The notes: a model not told the origin generated them from the sequence alone. A stretch of 64,000 nucleotides of DNA from Mesorhizobium sp. M1E.F.Ca.ET.045.02.1.1 (GCF_003952485.1 NZ_CP034447.1:2046001-2110000), one strand, 5' to 3'; shown: positions 40,108 to 50,117, counted from the stretch's first letter. Program-made: numbers and translations.

Positions 40108-40139
40108 AACCCCGGACCGCGTCGCGGTTCGGGGTTTTT
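40108..40139 (+). terminator. Rho-independent terminator after leuC
   Basis: AACCCCG-G-ACCGCG-T-CGCGGT-T-CGGGGTTTTT. Strong GC stem with a T run. Confidence 0.9.
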
Positions 40140-40144
40140 CACGC

Positions 40145-40250
40145 TAAAGCGCGTCGCGATCTTTCAGATTCGCTCCGTGCGCTTTAGGTTTTTGATTTTA
40201 CGCATGTCTTGGTCCCGAAACCGGCTCCCACTTTCGGGAGACATGCTTTA
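40145..40250. repeat. Palindromic intergenic repeat, family F
   Basis: TAAAGCGCGTCGCGATCTTT facing GCGCTTTAGG, followed by a second hairpin with CCCGAAACCGG and CTCCCACTTTCGGGAGACATG. Elements of this kind are dispersed in rhizobial genomes; only one copy in this window. Confidence 0.65.
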
Positions 40251-40352
40251 GGCCGAAGCAAGATTGCACCTGCGTCAGCTTCCGCTTAACTGCTTGTTTG
40301 CGCTTCCGGACTAGCATCTCCCCAGGGTAAGTTTGGGGAAAGTTACGGTCCG

Positions 40353-41549
40353 TTGGACACCGGTCTGCTCATAGCGCTGCTCAACCCGACGATAGCGCTG
40401 GCGCTTGGCGCCGCGTTCCTCGTGCTGTGGTTCTATCAGCGCCACCGCCCGTATCTGGCGGCGCTGGCGGCGAGCTATTGCCTGTCGGCCTCGGGCTTCC
40501 TGCTGCAATATTTCACGCTTCCGGTCGGCGTCGTGGCGACCAAGCTGATCTCCAACATATGCTTCACGATCGCCGCATGCTGCCTTTCCAGCGCCATCGT
40601 CGCGCGCTTCGGTCGGCGCGTGCCCTATATCGGCATCGGCATCATGACCGGCGGCGGGCTCGCCGCTTTCGCATGGTTCATGTTCGTCCAGCCCGATCTC
40701 ACCTGGCGCGTGCTTGCCATGAATTTCGGTTTCGGCGCCTTGAGCCTGCTGGTCGCCGCCGAGCTCAGGGCCGTGCGCAACAATGGGCCGACCGAAAAAA
40801 TCCTGTTCGTGCTGTCGCTGCTTTCCGGGCTGAACTTCATCGCCCGTACCCTGATCGTCGTCATCGCGCATGGTCCGTTCCCGAGCTATGATGGCTTCTA
40901 CGGCTCGTCCTATTGGACGACGGCGCTGCTCTCGCATGCGCTTTTATCGCTCTTGACGGCGCTCTGCCTGTTCACGGCGGCGGCGCTCGACGTGATGAAG
41001 GCTTTGAAGGCCGAAACCCATACCGACCCGCTGTCGGGGCTGCTCAACCGCCGGGGCTTCGAGGAACGGGCAGCGTTGCTGCTTGATCAATGCGCCAAAA
41101 CAGGATCCCCCGTCGCTCTGGTGCTTGCCGATCTCGATCACTTCAAGGCGCTCAACGACCGGCACGGACATGAGGCGGGCGACAGGGTGATCGTCGATTT
41201 CGCCGCCAAGCTGCGTTTTGCCACGGGCACGCGGGGCGCTGCCGGCCGCATCGGCGGCGAGGAGTTCGCCGTGCTCCTGCCGCTCAGCGATCTCGCCTCG
41301 GCGCGGTTGTTCGCGGAAGCGATCCGCGCCTATTATTCGGCGGGCGCGGTCGATGGGCTTCCCTCCGGCATCAGGCTGACCGCGAGCTTCGGCGTCGCCG
41401 CCCGCACCGGCAACGAAAGGCTGATGCCGCTGATGCGGCGCGCCGACGAGGCGCTCTACAAGGCCAAGAGGAACGGCCGCGACAGCGTCCGTCTCTCCTA
41501 CGAGCGGCCTGAAACCGCCTTCGTGCCAGCAGCGGTCAGCGTCGGCTGA
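40353..41549 (+). CDS. Membrane-anchored GGDEF diguanylate cyclase
   Basis: A 398-residue protein with about six N-terminal transmembrane helices (residues 1-210) and a C-terminal GGDEF domain. The active site is RIGGEEFAVLLPLSD with VALVLADLDHFKALNDRHGH earlier, so the cyclase is expected to make cyclic-di-GMP. No inhibitory RxxD site is evident. Starts at TTG 40353. Followed by a homologous gene that carries a frameshift. Confidence 0.9.
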   Translation: MDTGLLIALLNPTIALALGAAFLVLWFYQRHRPYLAALAASYCLSASGFLLQYFTLPVGVVATKLISNICFTIAACCLSSAIVARFGRRVPYIGIGIMTGGGLAAFAWFMFVQPDLTWRVLAMNFGFGALSLLVAAELRAVRNNGPTEKILFVLSLLSGLNFIARTLIVVIAHGPFPSYDGFYGSSYWTTALLSHALLSLLTALCLFTAAALDVMKALKAETHTDPLSGLLNRRGFEERAALLLDQCAKTGSPVALVLADLDHFKALNDRHGHEAGDRVIVDFAAKLRFATGTRGAAGRIGGEEFAVLLPLSDLASARLFAEAIRAYYSAGAVDGLPSGIRLTASFGVAARTGNERLMPLMRRADEALYKAKRNGRDSVRLSYERPETAFVPAAVSVG

Positions 41550-41617
41550 ATCAGCGGCCTGCGTTAACGGCTTTTTCGCCCGTCGATGGTTTTCTGTCCG
41601 AGGGGCATCGAAGGAAC

Positions 41618-42819
41618 ATGGGCAGCGCTGATTTCATCCTGATGATCAATCTGTCCGTCGCCGGGCTGCTGGCGACGGCCTTCATGGCGATCGCCATCCA
41701 TGACGTCGGGCGCGTGTCGGCGCGCTGGCTGGCCTTCAGCTATGGGCTCGGCATGGCCTATTTCGCCATCGAATTCAGCATCCCCGCCTTTGCCGACGCC
41801 CGGCTGCCGGTGGTCGTCGCCTTCGCCGTCTTCCTCGGCGCGACCATCGCCTTCAATGGCGGGCTTGCCTATAGATATGGCGTGACCCCACCCTGGGCGC
41901 CGATGCTGTTCTTCCTGGCTGTCGCCTCGGTCGCCGTCTATCTGGTGCAGGATCTGCCGCGCCACTCGCTCAACCGCATGATGGCCTATCAGCTTCCCTA
42001 TGCCGCCATGCAGTTTGCCGCCCTCGGCATCGTTCTCTCTCGTCCAGGCAGAGGCTCGGGCGGCTCGATTACGCGCTGATGGCGGTGCTGGCGGCGAGCG
42101 CCGTGCAGTTCGCTTCGAAGCCGTTCATCGCCGGCGCGCTCGGAGGATGGGGCGCCGATCCGCAATCCTACGTGCAGACGGGCTATGCGCTGGTGTCGCA
42201 GTCGCTCGGCACCGTGTTCGGCCTGGCGTTGGCGCTGCTTGCGCTCGCCCTGCTGGTGCGCGACGTGCTGGCCGAGGCGACGTCGAAATCGGAGATCGAC
42301 ACGCTGTCACGGCTGCTCAATCGCGGCGGTTTCGAACGTCATGCCGAGCTCGCCTTGCGGGACGCCGTGCGCCAGGGTGTTCCGGTGGCGCTGGTCATTG
42401 CTGATCTGGACCACTTCAAGGCCATCAACGACAGCTACGGCCATGCCAGCGGCGATCGCGTCATCGAGACCTTTGCAGGCCTGCTGCGCGAGGCGGCGGC
42501 CGAACATCATGTCGCCGGCCGCATCGGCGGCGAGGAGTTCGCCATCATCCTGCCCGGCACCAATCTTGCCGCCGCACGCCTGTTCGCGGAGGGTACGCGC
42601 AGCGCGTTCGGCACTTTGCCGATCGACGGCCTGTCCGTCGATCGTCGCTGCAGCGCGAGCTTCGGCGTCGCCGAGCTTGCCGCGGACGAGGGCTTTTCAG
42701 ATCTCCTGCGGCGCGCCGACGAGGCCCTTTACACGGCCAAGAATGCCGGCCGCGACTGCGTCCGCGTATCGCCCGGACTCGTGGTGCGGCAGGCCAAGGC
42801 GCTCAGCGGCAAGGGCTGA
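41618..42819 (+). pseudogene. Frameshifted GGDEF diguanylate cyclase
   Basis: A paralogue of the upstream gene. Helices lie in the first frame (41618-42079) and the GGDEF domain (RIGGEEFAIILPGTN) in the second (42079-42819, +2). The break is at a (TC)4 run at 42034-42041. Removing one TC restores a single 400-codon frame (VLSSRQRLGRLDYALMAVLA), giving 399 residues against 398 in the neighbour. It could be a pseudogene, an assembly error, or a slip-switched gene. The second part alone, from ATG 42079, might still be translated. Confidence 0.83.
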
Positions 42820-43150
42820 GGTTGGGCATCTCGCCGTCGGAAAGCCCGTACATATAGGAGCGGCCCTTCACGAACACCGGCGGCTGGTAGCAGCCCGGCG
42901 CGCCGGCATCGTCGGAGTCGTAGATGACGTCGGGCTGGCCGGCACCGGTAAAGTTCGAGAGCTCCTTGGCGTGCCTGCCCTCGCCGACGATGATGCGCTT
43001 GTAGCCGGCGGCGCTGTCGATGACGAGATTGCCGAAGGAATCGGCATAGACGCGGTCGTGGTGGCGCAAGCCGGCTTCCGACGGCGTGGCAAAAGCGACG
43101 GCCATCGCCGCAATCGCCGCAAGGCAAGCCAGCACTGAATTCGAACGCAT
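42803..43150 (-). CDS. Small secreted hypothetical protein
   Basis: A 115-residue protein with a signal peptide (VLACLAAIAAMAVAFATPSEA) and a mature part starting GLRHHDRVYADSFGNLVID, with CYQPPVFVKGRSYMYGL near the end. No known domain recognised. It converges on the GGDEF gene with a 17-bp overlap. A TTAA-N7-TTAA motif lies upstream at 43213-43227, suggesting CtrA control. Confidence 0.78.
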   Translation of the reverse strand: MRSNSVLACLAAIAAMAVAFATPSEAGLRHHDRVYADSFGNLVIDSAAGYKRIIVGEGRHAKELSNFTGAGQPDVIYDSDDAGAPGCYQPPVFVKGRSYMYGLSDGEMPNLSPCR

Positions 43151-43212
43151 TTTGTCCTCCGTTCACCGGCGCGACCTCAAGGCCACGGCCCGGACTTCGT
43201 CCGAATCAGAAA

Positions 43213-43227
43213 TTAACCCTTTCTTAA
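43213..43227 (-). promoter_or_regulatory. CtrA-type site upstream of secreted protein
   Basis: TTAACCCTTTCTTAA: a full TTAA-N7-TTAA consensus followed by C, about 63-77 bp upstream of the leftward gene start at 43150. Another TTAA follows 6 bp later (43234-43237). Confidence 0.55.
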
Positions 43228-43406
43228 CCTTTGTTAAGAGGCGGACCGCCTTCGGTGCCGGATCTTAATGAATATGGTTAATTCTGGTGAGAAGGCCCAA
43301 GCCACGCAGGCATCAAGCGGCTCGCCTGCCCCGACCTGCTGACTCGGGGTGAACTTGATCTTGCCGTGCCGCGTGGCTAGCGTGCCGCGCACGAAAGGTG
43401 CAGCAC

Positions 43407-43871
43407 ATGACGTATGGCCACAGGGTTCGGGTGTTGCTCGGTATCCCGCTGTTTCTCGTTGCCGCAGGCTGCGTGTCCCAGGACGGCGCGCCGAAAGCGG
43501 CATCGACTGCGGTCCCGCCTGCTTCGGCTCAGCAGTCCACCGCACCCGCGGAGTCTCCGGCACCTGCACCGCCTGCAGCATCGGCAACGCCTGCGGCATC
43601 TGCGACCAAGATCACTACCGACCTTACCGTGCCGCGATCAAGTATCGGCATGGCCACCTACAAATGCGGCAATGGCGGCATGATCTCCATCCAGAATCTC
43701 GGCACGTCGCTGCGTGTGGCAGGACCGGATGGTTGGACCGAGGAGTTTGCGGCGTCGCCCGCCAACCAGAGCAGCCGCTACCAAGCGGCGACGCATGACG
43801 CAATCGTGATCGACGGGGGCGAAGCGCTGGTCATGAAGAAGGGTTCGAGGCCACTCACCTGCAGACGGTAA
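43407..43871 (+). CDS. Lipoprotein with MliC-like domain
   Basis: A 154-residue lipoprotein: signal peptide with lipobox LFLVAAGCVSQ, an Ala/Pro/Ser/Thr-rich linker, then a beta-rich domain (ATYKCGNGGMISIQNL, RVAGPDGWTEEF, SRYQAATHDAIVIDGGEALV, PLTCRR). The conserved cysteines and the order of strands resemble MliC/PliC lysozyme inhibitors. Start at 43407 is preferred over GTG 43398 because GAAAGGTGC precedes it. Tentative assignment. Confidence 0.6.
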   Translation: MTYGHRVRVLLGIPLFLVAAGCVSQDGAPKAASTAVPPASAQQSTAPAESPAPAPPAASATPAASATKITTDLTVPRSSIGMATYKCGNGGMISIQNLGTSLRVAGPDGWTEEFAASPANQSSRYQAATHDAIVIDGGEALVMKKGSRPLTCRR

Positions 43872-44097
43872 CGAGGTCAATCTTCATCGGCATACCGCAC
43901 TTCGCCGGCTTCGCATCGCGCGCTAATCGATTGAAGCGGAATCGCCGCCTTTTGTCAGACTAAATGATGTTTCCAAAACGATTTTCCGGCTTTGACGCGG
44001 TGCAAAAAGAGCATTAGAAACCGCCTATCCGAAGCCATATATGGAGACGGCAAAAGCCGCGCCCTTCGAGGCTCCGGGACGCCGAACTGGGGGAGCC

Positions 44098-44520
44098 ATG
44101 AGCAAATCACCAGCCACCCACGCAGTCGCCAGACGTGAACGGCCGCTATCGCCGCATCTGACGATCTACCGGCCGCCGATCACGATGACGATGTCGATCA
44201 TCCACCGCATCACCGGCGGCGCGCTGTATTTCGGCACGCTCTTGGTGGCGGCATGGCTGATCGCGGCGTCGAGCTCGCAGGCCGCGTTCGATTGGGTCGA
44301 CTGGGCCTTCGGCTCCTGGCTCGGCCGGCTGGTCCTTTTCGGCTACACCTGGGCGCTGATGCACCACATGCTGGGCGGGCTGCGCCACCTTGTGTGGGAC
44401 ACCGGAGCGGGGCTCGAGAAACACACCGCCTCGAAGATCGCCTGGGCGACGCTCGCCGGCTCGATCGTGCTCACGCTTTTGATCTGGATCGCCGGCTATA
44501 CGGCGCGGGGAGCTTTCTGA
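44098..44520 (+). CDS. sdhC: Succinate dehydrogenase cytochrome b556 subunit SdhC
   Basis: Membrane anchor of complex II carrying a heme b ligand. The 140-residue protein has [20 protein letters not shown] and the HRITGG motif, three helices and [13 protein letters not shown] with the axial histidine. GGGGAGCC precedes the ATG. Its stop overlaps the sdhD start (TGATG). Confidence 0.95.
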   Translation: MSKSPATHAVARRERPLSPHLTIYRPPITMTMSIIHRITGGALYFGTLLVAAWLIAASSSQAAFDWVDWAFGSWLGRLVLFGYTWALMHHMLGGLRHLVWDTGAGLEKHTASKIAWATLAGSIVLTLLIWIAGYTARGAF

Positions 44521-44915
44521 TGAGCGCGAAGAACACCGACATGCGCACGCCGCTCGGCAAGGTGCGCGGCCTGGGCTCGGCCCGCGAAGGCACCGGCCAT
44601 TTCTGGCGCCAGAGGCTGACCGCGATTGCCAATATCCCGCTCATCCTGTTCTTCGTCGGCTTTCTGATCGCGGTCAACGGCCACGGCTATGCGGACGTGC
44701 GGGCTTCGCTCGCCAATCCGTTCGTGGCGCTCGTGCTTGCGCTGGTGCTGATCTCCGGCCTCTATCACATGCGGCTCGGCATGCAGGTGATCATCGAGGA
44801 CTACGTGCATGGCGAAGGCATGAAGCTGGCGCTGATCGCCCTCAACACATTCTTCTCAGCAGCAGTCGGCGTCGCCTCGCTCTTCGCCCTGCTCAAACTG
44901 GCATTCGGAGGCTGA
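44520..44915 (+). CDS. sdhD: Succinate dehydrogenase membrane anchor SdhD
   Basis: Second membrane anchor of complex II. The 131-residue protein has [20 protein letters not shown] (quinone/heme-side N-terminus), three helices and [19 protein letters not shown], the heme-binding region. Coupled to sdhC (overlap by one base) and 4 bp before sdhA. Confidence 0.95.
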   Translation: MSAKNTDMRTPLGKVRGLGSAREGTGHFWRQRLTAIANIPLILFFVGFLIAVNGHGYADVRASLANPFVALVLALVLISGLYHMRLGMQVIIEDYVHGEGMKLALIALNTFFSAAVGVASLFALLKLAFGG

Positions 44916-44919
44916 AGTC

Positions 44920-46752
44920 TTGGCCAAGGACGCAAACAAAACGGCTTCCGCCTACACTTTTGTCGATCACAAATTCGATGTCGTGATCGTCGGCGCCGGC
45001 GGCGCCGGGCTGCGCGCCACGCTCGGCATGGCCGAGCAGGGCCTGCGCACGGCCTGCATCACCAAGGTGTTCCCGACCCGCTCGCACACGGTGGCGGCGC
45101 AGGGCGGCATCGCCGCCTCGCTCGCCAATATGGGCCCCGACAACTGGCAGTGGCATCTGTTCGATACCGTCAAGGGCTCGGACTGGCTGGGCGACATCGA
45201 CGCCCAGGAATACATGGTCCAGCAGGCGCCGGCCGCCGTCTACGAGCTCGAGCATTACGGCGTGCCGTTCTCGCGCACCGAAGAGGGCAAGATCTACCAG
45301 CGGCCGTTCGGCGGCATGATGATGAATTTCGGCGAGGGTCCGCCGGTGCAGCGCACATGCGCGGCCGCCGACCGCACCGGCCATGCCATGCTGCACACGC
45401 TTTACGGCCAGTCGCTGAAGAACAACGCGCGGTTCTTCATCGAATATTTCGCGCTCGACCTGATCATGGAGCCGGACGGCACCTGCACCGGCGTCGTCGC
45501 CTGGAACCTGGACGACGGCACCATCCATCGCTTCTCGGCCAAGATGGTGGTGCTGGCGACCGGCGGCTATGGCCGCACCTATTTCTCCGCCACATCGGCG
45601 CACACCTGCACCGGTGACGGCGGCGGCATGGCCGCACGTGCCGGGCTTGCGCTGCAGGACATGGAGTTCGTGCAGTTCCATCCGACCGGCATCTACGGCG
45701 CCGGCTGCCTGATCACCGAAGGCGCGCGCGGCGAGGGCGGCTATCTCGTCAATTCCGAGGGCGAGCGTTTCATGGAACGCTATGCGCCGTCGGCCAAGGA
45801 CCTTGCCTCCCGCGACGTGGTCTCGCGCTGCATGACGCTGGAGATCCGCGAAGGCCGCGGCGTCGGGCCGAAGAAGGACCACATCTTCCTGCATCTCGAC
45901 CATCTCGACCCGGCCGTTCTGCACGAAAGGCTCCCGGGCATTTCGGAGTCGGCAAAGATCTTCGCCGGCGTCGACCTGACCAAGGAGCCGATCCCGGTGT
46001 TGCCGACGGTCCACTACAATATGGGCGGCGTGCCGACCAATTACTGGGGCGAAGTGCTCAACCCGGCGGCGAAGAGTCCGGATCGCGTATCGCCAGGGCT
46101 GATGGCAGTGGGCGAGGCCGCCTGCGCTTCGGTGCACGGCGCCAACCGGCTGGGCTCGAATTCGCTGATCGATCTGGTCGTCTTCGGCCGTGCCGCGGCG
46201 ATAAGGGCCGGCGAGGTGATCGACCGCAATTCGCCGATCCCTTCGCCCAACGCGGCTTCGGTCGAAAAGATCATGGATCGCTTCGACCGGCTGCGTCATG
46301 CCAACGGCTCGACGCCAACGGCCGATGTGCGCGAAAAGATGCAGAAGGCGATGCAGGAGGACGCGGCGGTGTTCCGCACCCAGGACTCGCTGGACAATGG
46401 CTGCAAGCGCATTTCCGCGATCTGGGGTGAGCTCAAGGACATAAAAGTGTTCGACCGCTCGATGATCTGGAACTCCGACCTGGTCGAGACGCTGGAGCTG
46501 GAGAATTTGATGGCGAACGCCATCACCACGGTCCATGGCGCCGCGGCGCGCAAGGAGAGCCGCGGTGCGCACGCGCGGGAAGATTTCCCGGATCGCGACG
46601 ACGCCAACTGGCGCAAGCATACGTTGGCCCGCGTCAGCGAGGACGGCAAGGTGACGCTCACCTACCGGCCGGTGCATACCGACACGCTGCTGCCGGAAAA
46701 AGACGGCGGCATCAACCCGGCCAAGATCGCGCCGAAGGCCAGGGTGTACTGA
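44920..46752 (+). CDS. sdhA: Succinate dehydrogenase flavoprotein subunit
   Basis: Oxidises succinate to fumarate with covalent FAD. The 610-residue protein starts at TTG ([14 protein letters not shown]). It has the FAD motif [20 protein letters not shown], the FAD-attachment histidine in [15 protein letters not shown], and active-site residues [20 protein letters not shown] and [19 protein letters not shown]. Length normal. Confidence 0.97.
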   Translation: MAKDANKTASAYTFVDHKFDVVIVGAGGAGLRATLGMAEQGLRTACITKVFPTRSHTVAAQGGIAASLANMGPDNWQWHLFDTVKGSDWLGDIDAQEYMVQQAPAAVYELEHYGVPFSRTEEGKIYQRPFGGMMMNFGEGPPVQRTCAAADRTGHAMLHTLYGQSLKNNARFFIEYFALDLIMEPDGTCTGVVAWNLDDGTIHRFSAKMVVLATGGYGRTYFSATSAHTCTGDGGGMAARAGLALQDMEFVQFHPTGIYGAGCLITEGARGEGGYLVNSEGERFMERYAPSAKDLASRDVVSRCMTLEIREGRGVGPKKDHIFLHLDHLDPAVLHERLPGISESAKIFAGVDLTKEPIPVLPTVHYNMGGVPTNYWGEVLNPAAKSPDRVSPGLMAVGEAACASVHGANRLGSNSLIDLVVFGRAAAIRAGEVIDRNSPIPSPNAASVEKIMDRFDRLRHANGSTPTADVREKMQKAMQEDAAVFRTQDSLDNGCKRISAIWGELKDIKVFDRSMIWNSDLVETLELENLMANAITTVHGAAARKESRGAHAREDFPDRDDANWRKHTLARVSEDGKVTLTYRPVHTDTLLPEKDGGINPAKIAPKARVY

Positions 46753-46754
46753 CC

Positions 46755-47189
46755 ATGGCATTGGCGGCCGCGGGATATTCCGGCACGTCCCTTCCGGCCA
46801 AGCTCGGCCTGAAGGACGGCATGGTCGCCGCCTTCATCGCGCTGCCGCCGGAGCTCGGCGACCTGGCCGAAGCCGTGGCGTTTGCCGGGGTCGATCGGCT
46901 TCCTGAATGGTCATCGATCTCAGGGAACCAGAAATACGATGCCGTGCATGCCTTCACCCGGCAGCGCGCCGAGATCGAGGACGGCCTTGCCGGCATCGAG
47001 ACGGCGATCAAGCGCGACGGCATGGTCTGGGTTTCCTGGCCGAAGAAGGCATCGAAAGTGCCGACGGACGTCACCGAGGGCGTCATCCGCGCCGAGGCGC
47101 TCAAGCGCGACCTCGTCGACGTCAAGGTCGCGGCCGTCAGTGAAATCTGGTCCGGGCTGAAGCTCGTCATCCGAAAGGACCGCAGGTAA
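46755..47189 (+). CDS. DUF3052-like protein in the sdh operon
   Basis: A 144-residue protein with [20 protein letters not shown], a [16 protein letters not shown] segment and the C-terminal [21 protein letters not shown] region that fits DUF3052 proteins. It is 2 bp after the sdhA stop, and its stop TAA overlaps the sdhB ATG, so it is strictly co-expressed with complex II. Function unknown; an assembly or accessory role for succinate dehydrogenase is possible but only inferred. Confidence 0.8.
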   Translation: MALAAAGYSGTSLPAKLGLKDGMVAAFIALPPELGDLAEAVAFAGVDRLPEWSSISGNQKYDAVHAFTRQRAEIEDGLAGIETAIKRDGMVWVSWPKKASKVPTDVTEGVIRAEALKRDLVDVKVAAVSEIWSGLKLVIRKDRR

Positions 47190-47968
47190 TGGTCGAACTC
47201 ACGCTTCCCAAGAATTCGAAAGTCCAGCAGGGCAAGACCTGGCCGAAGCCGGAGGGCGCCACCAACCTTCGCGAATACCGCATCTACCGCTGGTCGCCGG
47301 ACGACGATGAGAATCCGCGCATGGACACCTATTTCGTCGACATGGACGATTGCGGGCCGATGGTTCTCGACGCGCTGCTCTGGATCAAGAACAAGATCGA
47401 CCCGACGCTGACGCTGCGCCGCTCCTGCCGCGAAGGCATTTGCGGCTCCTGCGCCATGAACATCGACGGCTCGAACACGCTGGCCTGCACCAAAGGCTGC
47501 GACGACATTTCCGGCGCGGTGAAGGTCTATCCGCTGCCGCATATGCCGGTGATCAAGGACCTCGTGCCGGACCTCACCAATTTCTATGCCCAGCACGCCT
47601 CGATCGAACCGTGGCTGAAGACGGTCTCGCCGACGCCCGCGACGGAATGGCTGCAGAGCCATGAGGACCGCGAAAAGCTCGACGGGCTCTACGAGTGCAT
47701 CCTGTGCGCCTGCTGCTCGACATCATGCCCGAGCTACTGGTGGAACGGCGAGCGCTATCTTGGCCCGGCGACGCTGCTGCAGGCCTATCGCTGGCTGATC
47801 GACAGCCGCGACGAGGCCAAGGGCGAGCGGCTCGACAATCTGGAAGACCCGTTCCGGCTCTATCGCTGCCACACCATCATGAACTGCGCGCAGACCTGCC
47901 CGAAGGGGCTCAACCCGGCCAAGGCGATCGCCGAGATCAAGAAGATGATGGTGGAGAGAAGGATTTAG
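47189..47968 (+). CDS. sdhB: Succinate dehydrogenase iron-sulfur subunit
   Basis: Carries electrons from SdhA to quinone. The 259-residue protein has the 2Fe-2S motif [18 protein letters not shown], the 4Fe-4S motif [17 protein letters not shown] and the 3Fe-4S motif [17 protein letters not shown]. Length normal. Overlaps the DUF3052 stop (TAATG). Family A repeat follows. Confidence 0.97.
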   Translation: MVELTLPKNSKVQQGKTWPKPEGATNLREYRIYRWSPDDDENPRMDTYFVDMDDCGPMVLDALLWIKNKIDPTLTLRRSCREGICGSCAMNIDGSNTLACTKGCDDISGAVKVYPLPHMPVIKDLVPDLTNFYAQHASIEPWLKTVSPTPATEWLQSHEDREKLDGLYECILCACCSTSCPSYWWNGERYLGPATLLQAYRWLIDSRDEAKGERLDNLEDPFRLYRCHTIMNCAQTCPKGLNPAKAIAEIKKMMVERRI

Positions 47969-47997
47969 CGGCAAATTGTTGCTGTCGCGACCCTTCG

Positions 47998-48154
47998 CAC
48001 CCCCTCTGGCCTGCCGGACATCTCCCCCGCAAGGGGGGAGATTGGCGGTCTTTCCCGCTTTCGCTAATCTTCAACGTTGCAAGAATGGACGAACGGCGCT
48101 GAAGCTGCCGATCCCCCCTTGCGGGGGAGATGTCCGGCAGGACAGAGGGGGGTG
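47998..48154. repeat. RIME-like palindromic repeat, family A copy 6
   Basis: Ends CACCCCCTCTGGCC and CAGAGGGGGGTG, with GGGGGGAGATTGG arms. Left flank CCCTTCG, right flank CTGTCCCTCC, both characteristic of the family. Between sdhB and the DUF480 gene. Confidence 0.86.
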
Positions 48155-48185
48155 CTGTCCCTCCGGACTCAAAAGGATAGCTCAC

Positions 48186-48818
48186 ATGACCGACCTCCCC
48201 GTCCTCTCTGCCACCGAAGCGCGCGTGCTCGGCTCTCTGATCGAGAAGAAGGAACTGACGCCGGACGTCTATCCGCTGACGCTCAACGGAGCGCATCAAG
48301 CCGCCAACCAGAAGACGGCGCGCGAGCCGGTGATGGCGCTGGAGCTGACGGAGATCAGGCGGGCGCTGAGCACGCTCGAGCAGAAGGGCCTGGTGCGCCA
48401 GGCCTTCGCTTCCCGCGTCGAGCGCTACGAGCATCTGATGGCGCAGCGTTTTTCGCTGACGACGCCGCAGATCGCCATCGTCGGTTTGCTGCTGTTGCGC
48501 GGCGCGCAGACGGCGCATGAATTGCTGGCGCGCGCGGAGCGCATGGCGCGCTTTGCCTCGATCGAGGAGCTTCGCGACAATCTCGACCTGATGATCGGCC
48601 GCCGGCCGCCGCTGGTGCAACTGCTCGAACGCGCGCCCGGGCAGCGCGAGGAGCGCTATGTGCATCTGCTGAGTGGACCGGTGGAAATGACGGCGGCAGC
48701 GGTTGCGGCGCCGTGGCAACCGTCGTCATCGGATTCCGATCTCGAAGCGCGAGTGAAGGCGCTCGAGGAAGAGGTCGCGTCGCTGCGCGCAAAGATCGAG
48801 GCGCTGGGCGGTAGCTGA
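48186..48818 (+). CDS. DUF480 (YceH) family protein
   Basis: A 210-residue protein with tandem winged-helix features: [20 protein letters not shown] and [14 protein letters not shown] [16 protein letters not shown] near the start, followed by [12 protein letters not shown] and [20 protein letters not shown]. Ends with a coiled coil ([20 protein letters not shown]). YceH family members lack a clear function. Start at 48186; the upstream frame is a repeat. Confidence 0.88.
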   Translation: MTDLPVLSATEARVLGSLIEKKELTPDVYPLTLNGAHQAANQKTAREPVMALELTEIRRALSTLEQKGLVRQAFASRVERYEHLMAQRFSLTTPQIAIVGLLLLRGAQTAHELLARAERMARFASIEELRDNLDLMIGRRPPLVQLLERAPGQREERYVHLLSGPVEMTAAAVAAPWQPSSSDSDLEARVKALEEEVASLRAKIEALGGS

Positions 48819-48875
48819 CCAGAAATGCTGGCGGGACAGCGCGAAGGATCGCTGCCGCTCAGATAAATACGCCAG

Positions 48876-49301
48876 TCACCCCAGCCTTGCGTCGAGCGAG
48901 ACCTTGATGGCGCCGAGCGCTTTCGACACCGGGCATTCGGCCTTGGCCTTTTCGGCGAGTTCCTTGAACTTCGCCGCGTCGATGCCCGGCACCTTGCCGA
49001 CCAGGGTGATGGCGCTGCCGGTGATGCCGGTGCCGGGCACCAGCGTCACCACCGCCTTGGCGTCGAGCTCGGCCGCCGGCGTGCCGTTCTCGGCCAGGAA
49101 GTGCGAGAGCTGCATGGCGTAGCAGCCGGCATGCGCCGCCGCGATCAGCTCTTCCGGATTGGTGCCCGATTTGCCGCTCTCGTCCTCGAAGCGCGCCTTG
49201 AAGGAATAGGGCGTGCCTTTCAAGGTCCCGCTCTGCGTATCCAGCGTGCCCTTGCCCTCTTTCAGATTGCCTTTCCAGACGGCGTTTGCGGTGCGGTCCA
49301 T
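48876..49301 (-). CDS. OsmC-family peroxiredoxin
   Basis: A 141-residue hydroperoxide-reducing protein of the OsmC/Ohr fold with resolving pair in AAHAGCYAMQLSHFLAE and KAECPVSKALG. Starts MDRTANAVWKGNLKEG like E. coli OsmC; TKTVEVGE-type residues are not visible. It detoxifies peroxides in stress. Transcribed leftward on its own. Confidence 0.93.
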   Translation of the reverse strand: MDRTANAVWKGNLKEGKGTLDTQSGTLKGTPYSFKARFEDESGKSGTNPEELIAAAHAGCYAMQLSHFLAENGTPAAELDAKAVVTLVPGTGITGSAITLVGKVPGIDAAKFKELAEKAKAECPVSKALGAIKVSLDARLG

Positions 49302-49498
49302 GAAATCCTCCTCGGTTGAGCGTGATCAAAGCCCGGCCAACTATAGCGCGCGCCGGCGTGAAGGCCACCGCGCTTTCACACCGGCGCGCGGTATCGCCAT
49401 CGGACGACAAAAAAATGCATGTGCAAAAATGTCGACTTGCCCGGGGTCCGGCCGTCCTGTGGGCGGCCACGCAAATGATGGCCGGATGGAGGCTCAAA

Positions 49499-49708
49499 AT
49501 GGATACGCTGTTTTCCGCTCGCAAAAGAATGTTCCGACAAGAAACCGACTGGGCCGAGGTGCCGCCTTCGGGCTTTGGCCGCCTGCTCGTGGCTGTCGCC
49601 GTCATCGGGCTCGCCATCGGCCTGCTCGACCATGCCGCAGCGCAAGCGAGCCTGGCTGGCAGCAGCTTGATCGCGTCGTCCTATGATCCGGCCCAGCAGA
49701 GGAGATAG
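49499..49708 (+). CDS. Small single-pass membrane hypothetical protein
   Basis: A 69-residue protein: MDTLFSARKRMFRQETDWAE at the start, then a hydrophobic helix (RLLVAVAVIGLAIGLLDHAAA) and a short polar tail. It begins at ATG 49499 and ends 2 bp before the YCII gene, suggesting co-expression. No family recognised; the start is uncertain (several upstream in-frame starts). Confidence 0.5.
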   Translation: MDTLFSARKRMFRQETDWAEVPPSGFGRLLVAVAVIGLAIGLLDHAAAQASLAGSSLIASSYDPAQQRR

Positions 49709-49710
49709 AG

Positions 49711-50067
49711 ATGCAATATGTTTGCCTTGTCTACGGTGAGGAAGCCGAACTTCATGCGCTTGGCAGCGGAGGGCTGGCGAAGCTCGACGCCAGAGCGATC
49801 GCCTACAACAAGGGGCTGGAGAAAAGCGGGCGCCTCATCATCGCGCAAGCGCTGCAATCGGCAACAACATCGAAGACCGTGCGCCGGCGCAAGGGCAAGA
49901 CGCTCGTCACCGATGGTCCCTTCGCCGAGACCAAGGAGCAATTGCTCGGCTTCGTCATGATCGAGGCCTGCGACCTCGACGAGGCCATCGAGATCGCCTC
50001 GACCAGCCCGCTTGCCGAAATCGGCATGCTGGAAGTGCGCGCCGTCTACCACATACCGGGCTCGTAG
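49711..50067 (+). CDS. YCII-related domain protein, copy 1
   Basis: A 118-residue protein of the YCII/DGPF family. It has MQYVCLVYGEEAELHA, the KTLVTDGPFAETKEQLLGF motif with the conserved Asp-Gly-Pro-Phe, and a closing EVRAVYHIPGS. The family's fold is dimeric ferredoxin-like and its activity is unknown. GGAGATAG precedes the ATG. Its paralogue at 50245 shares most of the sequence. Confidence 0.9.
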   Translation: MQYVCLVYGEEAELHALGSGGLAKLDARAIAYNKGLEKSGRLIIAQALQSATTSKTVRRRKGKTLVTDGPFAETKEQLLGFVMIEACDLDEAIEIASTSPLAEIGMLEVRAVYHIPGS

Positions 50068-50117
50068 CCCGGTTCAGCTTTTCATGGAATCGCCGGCTCA
50101 GCTTAAGCCTTTGTTTT

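Noticed and set aside
42079..42819. Independent intact GGDEF gene starting at ATG 42079
   Set aside because: The frame continues upstream as coding sequence and the match in length with the neighbour shows a single gene broken by the TC run; separate translation remains possible but is not the primary call.
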